NCBI GenBank assembly: GCA_903917345.1
Contig: CAIXAE010000045.1
Coordinates: forward strand, 62,001 to 126,000
DNA: 64,000 bases
Source: an uncultured Methylococcaceae bacterium
Lineage (GTDB): Bacteria; Pseudomonadota; Gammaproteobacteria; Methylococcales; Methylomonadaceae
Direction: 5' to 3'
Below are positions 54,712 to 62,863 of the stretch, one piece after another (position 1 is the first letter of the stretch; every line of letters begins with the position of its first letter). The notes beneath the pieces were generated by a model, which worked only from the letters and a program-made list of their open reading frames with translations, was not told the origin of the DNA and did not search any database. The translations under genes were made by a program, and so were the position numbers.

Positions 54712-55815
54712 CTATGCAACGTGCTCAGAGACCTCAAGATCGAAACCTGACAAACCTACATACTTCTTATGCGTACCTAATACTTTTAATTTGTGTACAC
54801 CTAAATCTAACAATATTCTTGATCCCGTGCCTGTCATACGCCAATCAGAGGCATCCACAGTATTAACTGAACTGGGTATACCATTATCCTCTAACTGATA
54901 GCGGTGTATTAATTCTGCTAAAGATTTATTGTCTTCTGATTGTCTAATCACCACCAAAACACCCCGACCTTCTTCTGAAATCTTTTGCATGGCTGTTCTA
55001 ATAGACACACTGCCTTCATTTCTATTCGATGAAAATACATCATCCAATAAGTTGCGTGCGTGTACTCTAACTAATACAGGCTCATCAGCTGATACGTCGC
55101 CCATTACCAAGGCAAGATGTAGATTATTATCGTTTTTATCTTGATAAGCATACAAACGAAAATCACCAAACTCGGTGGGTAATACACATTCGCTAACGCG
55201 TTCTAAGGTATTTTCATGTTGAATACGATAATGAATTAAATCCGCTATCGTGCCCATTTTAAGATTATGTTCTTGGGCAAACACTTCTAAATCAGGGCGT
55301 CTAGCCATGGTGCCGTCTTCATTTAGAATTTCTACAATCACAGCAGAAGGATCAACGCCGGCTAATTTAGCAAAATCACACCCCGCTTCTGTATGTCCAG
55401 CACGACGTAAAACCCCACCGGCCTTAGCCATCAACGGAAAAATATGGCCCGGTTGCACTAAGTCTTCGGGTACAGCATTCAATGCAACAGCAGCTTGCAC
55501 AGTGCGCGCTCTATCAGCAGCAGAAATACCCGTTGTTACACCGGAAGCCGCCTCGATAGAGACCGTAAAATTAGTGGAGTGTGCTGTCTTATTCTCATTC
55601 ACCATTAAAGGTAAACGGAGTTGTTGGCAACGATCTTCAGTTAAGGTTAAGCAAATCAAACCACGACCGTAACGTGCCATAAAATTAATGTCTTCAGGTC
55701 TTGTAAAGGCCGCGGCCATCAACAAGTCACCTTCGTTTTCTCGGTCTTCATCATCCATGATGATGACCATTTTGCCTTGTTTTAAATCTTCAATGATTTC
55801 TTCAATCGTATTCAT
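54712..55815 (-). CDS. ribB: 3,4-dihydroxy-2-butanone 4-phosphate synthase with degenerate GTP cyclohydrolase II domain
   Basis: A 367-residue RibBA-shaped protein. The N-terminal RibB half (residues 1-205) is intact: MDDEDRENEGDLLMAAAF, RYGRGLICL, GHTEAGCDFAKLAG. The C-terminal half matches GTP cyclohydrolase II in outline (VRVHARNLLDDVFSSNR, EEGRGVLVVIRQ) but the three zinc-binding Cys of the CLTGDVFGSLRCDCG-type motif are missing. The second activity is therefore probably lost, as in RibBX proteins, and a separate RibA is expected elsewhere. One-base overlap with ribE. Confidence 0.93.
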   Translation of the reverse strand: MNTIEEIIEDLKQGKMVIIMDDEDRENEGDLLMAAAFTRPEDINFMARYGRGLICLTLTEDRCQQLRLPLMVNENKTAHSTNFTVSIEAASGVTTGISAADRARTVQAAVALNAVPEDLVQPGHIFPLMAKAGGVLRRAGHTEAGCDFAKLAGVDPSAVIVEILNEDGTMARRPDLEVFAQEHNLKMGTIADLIHYRIQHENTLERVSECVLPTEFGDFRLYAYQDKNDNNLHLALVMGDVSADEPVLVRVHARNLLDDVFSSNRNEGSVSIRTAMQKISEEGRGVLVVIRQSEDNKSLAELIHRYQLEDNGIPSSVNTVDASDWRMTGTGSRILLDLGVHKLKVLGTHKKYVGLSGFDLEVSEHVA

Positions 55816-56471
55816 TAGCCAAAAAACCCACTCTTTTGCAATAATTCTTCAGTCACACCACCCATCGATGTTGCGGCGGCTTCACCTAACATTAGGCGTT
55901 CCATATAACGAGCTAACAAATCTACTTCTAAATTAACCAAATCACCCACACTGAGTAGCGCTAAGGTTGTGTCTTTTAAGGTATAAGGCACAATATTAAC
56001 GTTAAATTGCGCACCTTTAACTTCATTGACCGTCAAACTAATACCATTGATACAAATAGAGCCTTTTTCCGCAATATATTTTGCTAAGTTATCAGGGGCT
56101 TTAAAGGTAAAACGAACTGAACGACCATCAGGCTTTTTCTCGAGTAATTGACCCATACCATCCACATGCCCACTGACTATATGCCCACCCATTCGTGTTG
56201 AGGGGGTTAAAGCCAACTCTAAATTAACGGGACTGCCAATCGTAGCGGTAACGAGTACTGTTCTAGAAAGCGTTTCGTTTGATACATCGGCACAAAAATA
56301 ATGTGGCCCGAGCTCTACAGCAGTCAAACACACACCATTCACTGCAATACTATCGCCTAACGCTGTGTCTTTTAAATCTAATGTACCGGTATCGACCGTT
56401 AAACGACAATCACCCGATTTTCGCTCAATAGCCGCTATTTTACCGATTGCTAAAATAATACCTGTAAACAT
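55815..56471 (-). CDS. ribE: riboflavin synthase alpha chain
   Basis: A 218-residue two-barrel enzyme that makes riboflavin from two lumazines. MFTGIILAIGKIAAIERKSG, SIAVNGVCLTAVEL, GGHIVSGHVDGMGQL and ICINGISLTVNEV show both repeats. Confidence 0.97.
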   Translation of the reverse strand: MFTGIILAIGKIAAIERKSGDCRLTVDTGTLDLKDTALGDSIAVNGVCLTAVELGPHYFCADVSNETLSRTVLVTATIGSPVNLELALTPSTRMGGHIVSGHVDGMGQLLEKKPDGRSVRFTFKAPDNLAKYIAEKGSICINGISLTVNEVKGAQFNVNIVPYTLKDTTLALLSVGDLVNLEVDLLARYMERLMLGEAAATSMGGVTEELLQKSGFFG

Positions 56472-56490
56472 TAAAACCCTTGTACTCTAG

Positions 56491-57588
56491 TTAGCGCGCA
56501 ATTGACGCTGATGATAATGTTAATTTTAAATCTGGTCCAACGTGCCTGACATCTTGCCATTTAAAGGTCTTTTTATCGGCCATCTGCTGTAACTGGGGCA
56601 GGTTAAATAGACCGCGACCTTGATCACCCAACACACAGGGCGCCATATAAACTATCCATTCGTCGACCCAATCTTCCGCGAGTAAAGCACCATTTAAAAC
56701 AGCACCCGCTTCAACCAGGACCTCATTAATCTGTTGTTCTGCTAAAAAGCCCATCACAGCTGACAAATCAATACGAGCTTGCTTAAGTGGTAATTGATAG
56801 ATCTCAAACCCCATGGCTTTTAAAGCAGACACTTTAACGTCATCTGTTGATGCCGTTAAAATGATACTGCGCCCTTCTAAACAGGCCATCTTTGCACTGA
56901 CTGGCGTGGCCAAATGCGTATCTAAAATAACTCTAATAGGCTGAGTCACAGACGCATCCATACGAGCATTTAAAGAAGGATCGTCAGCCAAAACGGTATT
57001 AACCCCCGTTAAAATAGCTGAGCTCTCTGCCCTTAATAGTTGCACATCTGCCCTTGCCTGAGCAGAGGTAATCCATTGACTCTCACCCGAGGCCATAGCC
57101 GTGCGACCGTCTAAACTCATTGCTATCTTGCTACGCACAAACGGTCTATGCCGCGTCATTCTAGAGATAAAGCCGCGATTTAGTGCGCTAGCAGCCTCTT
57201 CTAATACACCTAAAACTACCTCACATCCCGCTAGTTTTAATTTCTCCAATCCGCGTCCTGACACTAAAGGATTAGGGTCTTGCATAGCAACCACAACACG
57301 CTTAATGCCTGCGGCAATTAAGGCATCACAACAAGGCGGCGTTTTACCCTGATGACTGCACGGTTCTAACGTCACATAGGCAGTAGCACCTGAAGCATCA
57401 GCTACCTTTTTTAAGGCTTCAACTTCAGCATGTCCCTGCCCTGCTTTAACGTGCCAACCTTCACCAATAATCGTATTATCTCTGACTAAAACACACCCTA
57501 CGCGTGGATTAGGGTCCGTCGTATAAAGTCCTTTTTTTGCTAGCTGTATGGCTCTTGCCATGTAAAAAGCATCTTGTGTCGCAGACAT
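56491..57588 (-). CDS. ribD: bifunctional riboflavin deaminase/reductase RibD
   Basis: A 365-residue enzyme. N-terminal deaminase with zinc site HAEVEALKKV and EPCSHQGKTPPCCDALIAAG; C-terminal reductase with SKIAMSLDGRTAM and AILTGVNTVLADDPSLNAR. Its start overlaps the nrdR stop by one base. Confidence 0.97.
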   Translation of the reverse strand: MSATQDAFYMARAIQLAKKGLYTTDPNPRVGCVLVRDNTIIGEGWHVKAGQGHAEVEALKKVADASGATAYVTLEPCSHQGKTPPCCDALIAAGIKRVVVAMQDPNPLVSGRGLEKLKLAGCEVVLGVLEEAASALNRGFISRMTRHRPFVRSKIAMSLDGRTAMASGESQWITSAQARADVQLLRAESSAILTGVNTVLADDPSLNARMDASVTQPIRVILDTHLATPVSAKMACLEGRSIILTASTDDVKVSALKAMGFEIYQLPLKQARIDLSAVMGFLAEQQINEVLVEAGAVLNGALLAEDWVDEWIVYMAPCVLGDQGRGLFNLPQLQQMADKKTFKWQDVRHVGPDLKLTLSSASIAR

Positions 57589-58040
57589 TACTTGTTTTGC
57601 AGACTATTAATCATTTCAGTGAATTCGCTAACATCCTGAAAGCTACGATACACGGAAGCAAACCTAACAAAAGCCACATGGTCCAAAGTGCTTAATTCTT
57701 TCATCACTTTCTCACCTAAAAGCAAGACAGGGATTTCTCTTTCGCCCGTTTCCATTAACTCTTTTTTAATGCGCGTAATGGCAGATTCAATGGCATCACT
57801 TTCAACAGGTCGCTTTTCCAAGGCTTTTAGCATACCGGAGCGCAGTTTACGTTCATCAAACGGCTCACGATTACCCTCACGTTTAATAATGCGCGGTAAG
57901 TTTAATTCCACCATTTCAAAGGTAGTAAAACGTTCTTTACACCCGTTACATTCACGTCTACGACGAACTTGATCACCGTCATTGATCAATCTAGAATCAA
58001 GCACCCGTGTATCTTGTGCCGTGCAAAACGGACATCGCAT
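57588..58040 (-). CDS. nrdR: transcriptional repressor NrdR
   Basis: A 150-residue regulator of ribonucleotide reductase genes. N-terminal zinc ribbon CPFC...CNGC with [18 protein letters not shown], then an ATP-cone domain ([20 protein letters not shown]). First gene of the riboflavin operon, a conserved arrangement. Confidence 0.97.
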   Translation of the reverse strand: MRCPFCTAQDTRVLDSRLINDGDQVRRRRECNGCKERFTTFEMVELNLPRIIKREGNREPFDERKLRSGMLKALEKRPVESDAIESAITRIKKELMETGEREIPVLLLGEKVMKELSTLDHVAFVRFASVYRSFQDVSEFTEMINSLQNK

Positions 58041-58173
58041 AACTAAACCAAGGTTAATAGCCGGAAGATCGGCTGATAAATTTACAACCGCGTATTTTAT
58101 AGCATTTACGGCTGATTCCTTATCTTTATTTTAGGGTCGACTTGATATACCTATGGGATTAACTAAGAAGCGG

Positions 58174-58179
58174 TATAAT
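58174..58179 (+). promoter_or_regulatory. -10 element for the RRM gene
   Basis: A perfect TATAAT lies 30 bp before ATG 58210. No good -35 is at 17 bp, so the promoter may depend on an activator or extended contacts. Confidence 0.5.
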
Positions 58180-58209
58180 TTCTGCAAACTAAAATGACAC
58201 GATAAATAA

Positions 58210-58446
58210 ATGAAAATATTAATACGCAATCTAGCACGTACAACAACAGAGGCAGAACTCCTCTCTCTATTTGAAGCACATGGCGCCGTGCAATCTTGCA
58301 CACTGGTACTAGACAAAGACACCCAACTATCAAAGGGCTTTGGCTTTGTAGAAATGCCCAAAGCGGGCGAAGCTAAAGTCGCCATTACTCAATTAAATGG
58401 CACTTTAGTAGCTGGATTTAAGATACGCGTAAAAAAGGGCGAGTAA
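58210..58446 (+). CDS. single-RRM RNA-binding protein
   Basis: A 78-residue protein that is one RNA recognition motif: RNP2 is ILIRNL (residues 3-8) and RNP1 is KGFGFVEM (about 40-47), ending in KIRVKKGE. Small RRM proteins of this kind in bacteria bind RNA and some respond to cold; the target is unknown. Its stop codon lies inside the loop of its own terminator. Confidence 0.92.
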   Translation: MKILIRNLARTTTEAELLSLFEAHGAVQSCTLVLDKDTQLSKGFGFVEMPKAGEAKVAITQLNGTLVAGFKIRVKKGE

Positions 58447-58456
58447 CGCCCTTTTT
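58432..58456 (+). terminator. intrinsic terminator overlapping the RRM stop codon
   Basis: AAAAAGGGCG and CGCCCTTTTT form a perfect 10-bp stem with loop AGTAA; TAA 58444-58446 is the stop codon of the RRM gene. The T tract is part of the stem end. Confidence 0.8.
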
Positions 58457-58480
58457 ATAACGACTACTCTCTAAGAGAGC

Positions 58481-58867
58481 TTAGCCTAACTTTTTTAAAT
58501 ACGCTTCAATGTCTTCACTGCTTTCGATATCACTGTAAGGTGCTATCGATTGTAGCTTTTCAAGAATTTTGGCTTCTACATCCGTAATGGGATAACCAAA
58601 TGTTGATGCAACCGCTTCATACGTTTCAGGGTTATATTCTTTTAGAGCCATCGCAAATAACTTACGCGGATCCACTTTAAGCACTTCAGCCAATTTAGGC
58701 AGTAAATACAAAGGCACCTTAATAGCGCCTTGTTTAATCATGGTGATTAAATTAGGTGTGTTAAAACCTAGTTGTTCTGATATTTGCTTTTGCTTCAGCG
58801 GACTTTTCTCAATGTGATACTTAAGATATTCAGCCGTTTTATTCACTTTAGGCGCGTATTTTTTCAT
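58481..58867 (-). CDS. helix-turn-helix (XRE-like) protein
   Basis: A 128-residue protein. Residues about 8-70 are an XRE-like HTH (YHIEKSPLKQKQISEQLGF, then NTPNLITMIKQGAIKVPLYL and LAEVLKVDPRKLF). The rest is helical and acidic, ending EDIEAYLKKLG. ATG 58867 (MKKYAPKV) gives the family start; an in-frame upstream start adds 13 residues. No target or neighbour gives its role. Confidence 0.75.
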   Translation of the reverse strand: MKKYAPKVNKTAEYLKYHIEKSPLKQKQISEQLGFNTPNLITMIKQGAIKVPLYLLPKLAEVLKVDPRKLFAMALKEYNPETYEAVASTFGYPITDVEAKILEKLQSIAPYSDIESSEDIEAYLKKLG

Positions 58868-58986
58868 AGTTGTATTTTCTTCACTTATGATTAGGTTAAG
58901 TAACAATTATTTAACTATAGCTATCATACAAGCAATGCCTTGAATGTCAATGAATGATAGGGACATTTAGATAAATAGCGTAAAAC

Positions 58987-59694
58987 TCACTCATCGTGAC
59001 TAAATCTAACCCTTTCTACAGCCGAACGACCCAATGCTTTGGCCATCCAAGGCGGTGGTGCATCAAATACTGATTGAAACTCAACTAACTGCGTCACCGC
59101 CTCAGTCACATCAGGTACTTTAATAGGATAAATATCCGCCCGAATAACCTTAGCAGCCGCTGGCCCACCGATAGACTGGACAAACATCACATGACAATCT
59201 TTAATCAGATTAGCCCGAAACAGATTTCTATCTTCCGCGCTATCGGCCTCAATAGTGGATCGAATATCGACTAAGCGATAATCATCACGCGATAATTGAT
59301 ACACTAAAAAACGGATGCAAGACCCAAAATGGCCATTAATCAAAGCCCCACTATTAGACCCTATGGCTACGCGTATAGAATCGGCTATATCGCCTTCTCT
59401 ATAAGGCATGATTTCTGGCAAATCTTCATCTTCAGCTTCATCGCCCCACAAATAACGCACGGCCAATTTAATATTGGCTAAACCAATCCCAATATCTTCA
59501 CCGTCTTCTTCACCATCTAAACTACCCAATCCAGTCTTAAGATTAGTCACCGTGACAGCCTTAAGTTTTTCGTCATCTAAGGGTGACCCTACCCGTTCAT
59601 GTAAGATGGCTAACAATCTGGGTATATCAATACCAGGAAGAATACGCGTAGCCAGAGCGATACGAAGGGCTAATTCACGTGGTAGTGCTTCCAT
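58987..59694 (-). CDS. NafY/NifX-type iron-molybdenum cofactor protein
   Basis: A 235-residue protein. Residues 1-90 match the NafY-type helical domain (ALPRELALRIALATRILPGI, AVTVTNLKTGLGSLDGEE). Residues about 115-215 are the NifX/NifB-C cofactor-carrier fold (RVAIGSNSGALINGHFGSCI with conserved His, then FVQSIGGPAAAKVIRADIYP). Family members bind nitrogenase cofactor or its precursors. ATG 59694 is set by AGGAG 6-10 bp upstream (59701-59705). No nif gene is in the window, so it may instead be a general metal-cluster protein. The rhodanese lies 72 bp upstream. Confidence 0.8.
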   Translation of the reverse strand: MEALPRELALRIALATRILPGIDIPRLLAILHERVGSPLDDEKLKAVTVTNLKTGLGSLDGEEDGEDIGIGLANIKLAVRYLWGDEAEDEDLPEIMPYREGDIADSIRVAIGSNSGALINGHFGSCIRFLVYQLSRDDYRLVDIRSTIEADSAEDRNLFRANLIKDCHVMFVQSIGGPAAAKVIRADIYPIKVPDVTEAVTQLVEFQSVFDAPPPWMAKALGRSAVERVRFSHDE

Positions 59695-59766
59695 TTTAAA
59701 CTCCTGCTTCAACGCATTTATGTAATAGTTTGAATAATGACATTCAATCCGAGACTTCGTTATTCC

Positions 59767-60075
59767 TTAGACCGCTTGATGCTTGTCTTTCCAACTGGAA
59801 TAACCGCCTGCTAAGCTATAAACATCCTTAAAACCAAAATCACTAAAAAACTCAGCCAAATGCTCACTGGCATGACCGTAGTAACAATAAATAAGCAAAC
59901 TACGCTCTTTATCACCCTTTTTAATGAGCGATTCTTTTAAACCTTCATGGACATGCAAGGCGTCATCTAAATGACCTTGACGATAATCCTTTAAATCTCG
60001 GCAATCCAAAATCATAGGCTTAACGTCAGTTATCAATGTCTCAGAATCTTCAACTGAAATTGTTTTGTATTTCAT
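59767..60075 (-). CDS. single-domain rhodanese
   Basis: A 102-residue sulfurtransferase. MILDCRDLKDYRQGHL and the active loop CYYGHAS with catalytic Cys (in LLIYCYYGHASEHLAEFF), plus VYSLAGGYSSW, are typical of GlpE-like proteins. It is just upstream of the NafY/NifX gene on the same strand, which may link sulfur transfer to metal-cluster work, by inference. Confidence 0.88.
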   Translation of the reverse strand: MKYKTISVEDSETLITDVKPMILDCRDLKDYRQGHLDDALHVHEGLKESLIKKGDKERSLLIYCYYGHASEHLAEFFSDFGFKDVYSLAGGYSSWKDKHQAV

Positions 60076-60445
60076 ATTTCACTTAATGACACACTAGCCA
60101 TCCCTTAAAATTGTTATAAACCTAACAATAAAAATCACATTGTTAGTGTTTAGTCGCTTGAAACGCCCTTAATACGGCTTAAAACGACTACTTATGATTA
60201 TGAAGCAAATCATTTGCCAACCCGCCGTTATCGGGATATTAAATTCAGGAATTTACACAAGGAAAAGGGAAAAGCGAAACAGCAGTCTTTAGAATTGATA
60301 AAAGATAAAAGCAGGGCAATCGATTAGAGTTTACTCGCTAGCTTTTTGTCTAGCGTTAATAACACTATCCGAGTTATTGAGCTATATGCATATTGATTGA
60401 TACGAATTAAATGGGTTTTCAATATACCCTAGCTGTTATAACTTA
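60076..60445. other. intergenic with inverted repeats
   Basis: 370 bp between the kinase end and the rhodanese start. Inverted repeats CTAACAAT/ATTGTTAG (60122-60146), about 50 bp before the rhodanese ATG, could be an operator; CGCTAG/CTAGCG (60336-60355) lies 90 bp after the kinase stop and lacks a T tract. No gene seen. Confidence 0.4.
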
Positions 60446-62863
60446 TTAGGTCAGCTTATAAAAGCCTAACAATCTACACAATTCCGAACTGAGTTCTTCA
60501 ATGCTCGTGGGTTTTGAGACAAAACCATTCATACCTGCCGCAGTGCACGCTAGTTTTTCGTCTGACATCACCCCTGCACTCATAGCAATAATGGGTAAGG
60601 TTTTATAACCCTCTAGCGCACGCAGTTCTCGCGTAGCTTGCAGACCATCCATCACAGGCATTTGTACATCCATTAATACCCAATCGTACGATTTGTTCTT
60701 AATGCACTCTAAAGCCATAGCACCATTTTCTGCGACATCATGTTCAATACCGAGTTTCTTTAACAATAAGCCTGTCACCATTTGATTTATCATATCGTCA
60801 TCCACTACTAAAGCTAACTTACCTTGCAACATAGTGTTGGAATTACTTTCATTGATGGCATGCGCCTGCTTAAACTCAGGCGTATGCCCACGCTCAAACG
60901 CCAATTCAAAACTAAATACTGATCCTTGGCCTAACGTGCTTTCAACGTGTATGTCTCCGCCCATCGCTCTAACCAACTCTTGAGAGAGGGTTAAGCCTAA
61001 ACCAGATCCTCCAAACTTCCGGGTAATAGAATCATCTGCTTGTGTAAAGCGCTCAAATATTAATTCCAATTGTTCTGTGGATAATCCCACGCCGGTATCA
61101 GCAACAGAGAACTTCAACTTAACGATATTGGGTTGTGTAGGCATGGCATCGATAAAGCTAATAGCCAAACTCACATAACCTTGCTCAGTAAATTTAAACG
61201 CATTCCCTAACAGGTTAATCAGCACTTGTCTTAACCGTAAATCATCACCTCTCAAATAGTCTGGGACACACGCATCACAAAGCAGATCAAATGACACTCC
61301 GGAGTGCTGGAATTTATGAGTAAACAAGTCATTGAGTGAGGTGAGTAAATCGTTCACTGAGAAGTTACGCTGCTCTATCGAAAAGCCTTGTTCTTGAATT
61401 TTAGATAAATCCAAGATGTCATTCAAGATCGCTAATAAACTCAACGAGGCTGTATTTATCTTTTGTGAGAAAGACTTAATCTCATCCAGATCATTACAAT
61501 CTAAGGCTAACGACGATAACCCGATCACACCGTTCATCGGCGTTCGAATCTCATGGGACATATTAGCTAAAAACTGTGCTTTTAAGAGCGTTAGTTGATC
61601 TGCCTGTTCCTTGGCTTGCCTGAGCTCAAGTTCTAATTGCTTTTGTTCTGTAATATCACGCTGTATGGCAATCCAATGTGTATACCAACCGTCGGCATTG
61701 GCAATAGGAAATATGTTTAAATTCTGCCAAAACTCCTCTCCCGACTTCGTATAGTTAAGCACGTCAACATTTACGGGTTGCCATCGACTGAGTGCTTTCC
61801 GAACTTTGTCTAAAGTGGCTCTATCCGTATTTGGCCCTTGCAAGAGTCTAGGTGTGCTTCCAATAGCTTCTTCTCGGCTATAACCGGTCACTTTGCAAAA
61901 CGTATCATTAACATAAACAATACGAGGCCCCGGAATATCAATAGTAGAAGTGTCACAAATAATGACGATATCACTCGTCGCTGACACACAGGATGACAAT
62001 AAACTCATCTGTTCTATTTGGTGCTTTTCTAAACTGATGTCGCTAATACTACCCAAAGCACGTAAGGCCCTACCCTTTGAGTCTCGTGCAATGATTGCAC
62101 CTCGACTCCGCACCCATATAATGCCATGCTCAGTAATCATTCGGTGCTCAGAAAAAAAGTCTTCACTGTCACCGGTAAGGAAAGAAAACATCTTATTAAT
62201 TACTAAAGATATGTCATCAACATGAATTGAATCTGTAATCCCTAGGGTTTGTTCTGTATTAAGCCCTAGCCTTTTAGTCCATTGCTCATCATAGAGCAAA
62301 ATATCGTTTTGAATATCCCATTCCCAAATACTTTCTTTAATAATTGAGAGAACGGTTTTTAATCGATGCTCACTCAGGCTCAGCTCATGAATTTGCTGTT
62401 TCTTTTCAGTCGTATTTAACGTGTAACCCACTAAGCCTTTTACAATACCGTGCTTATCAATAATGGGTTTTAAATGAACTTCATAACTCGTTAGTAACCC
62501 ATCAACCTCGTAATTTTTGTCAAACGCTTTAATCTGACCACTGGCCATAACGGCATGATCTTCGGCATCTAATAATGTAGCAACTTGAGCCGGAAAAAGC
62601 GCTGCATTGGTTTTACCTATGAGTGAAACAACGTCATTGGCACCTAGCAACGTAGCGAACTTCTGATTAGCCGCTAATAATCGACCGTCGCTATCTTTAT
62701 ACCAAATAGCCATCGGTAAATTATCGATCATGGCATAAGAGCGATTACGACTTTGATCGAACAACTCATTAAGATGTATATTCGACGGAGTAAGATCGTT
62801 ATCCTGATCTATAAACTTATATAAATGGGATTTAAATTTTGCAAGAATCTGGTTCAACAACAT
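60446..62863 (-). CDS. triple-PAS hybrid sensor histidine kinase
   Basis: An 805-residue cytoplasmic kinase with no membrane helix. PAS domains: about 40-155 (MIDNLPMAIWYKDSDGRLLA), 165-280 (IIKESIWEWDIQND) and 285-405 (GYSREEAIGSTPRLLQG, NYTKSGEEFWQN). HisKA at about 430 (FLANMSHEIRTPMNGVIG), HATPase 535-660 (LINLLGNAFKFTEQ, DTGVGL, GGSGLGLTLS) and receiver 680-800 (LVVDDDMINQ, LMDVQMPVMDG) all look intact. Its start overlaps the stop of the EAL gene (TAATG), so the two are coupled. Confidence 0.92.
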   Translation of the reverse strand: MLLNQILAKFKSHLYKFIDQDNDLTPSNIHLNELFDQSRNRSYAMIDNLPMAIWYKDSDGRLLAANQKFATLLGANDVVSLIGKTNAALFPAQVATLLDAEDHAVMASGQIKAFDKNYEVDGLLTSYEVHLKPIIDKHGIVKGLVGYTLNTTEKKQQIHELSLSEHRLKTVLSIIKESIWEWDIQNDILLYDEQWTKRLGLNTEQTLGITDSIHVDDISLVINKMFSFLTGDSEDFFSEHRMITEHGIIWVRSRGAIIARDSKGRALRALGSISDISLEKHQIEQMSLLSSCVSATSDIVIICDTSTIDIPGPRIVYVNDTFCKVTGYSREEAIGSTPRLLQGPNTDRATLDKVRKALSRWQPVNVDVLNYTKSGEEFWQNLNIFPIANADGWYTHWIAIQRDITEQKQLELELRQAKEQADQLTLLKAQFLANMSHEIRTPMNGVIGLSSLALDCNDLDEIKSFSQKINTASLSLLAILNDILDLSKIQEQGFSIEQRNFSVNDLLTSLNDLFTHKFQHSGVSFDLLCDACVPDYLRGDDLRLRQVLINLLGNAFKFTEQGYVSLAISFIDAMPTQPNIVKLKFSVADTGVGLSTEQLELIFERFTQADDSITRKFGGSGLGLTLSQELVRAMGGDIHVESTLGQGSVFSFELAFERGHTPEFKQAHAINESNSNTMLQGKLALVVDDDMINQMVTGLLLKKLGIEHDVAENGAMALECIKNKSYDWVLMDVQMPVMDGLQATRELRALEGYKTLPIIAMSAGVMSDEKLACTAAGMNGFVSKPTSIEELSSELCRLLGFYKLT

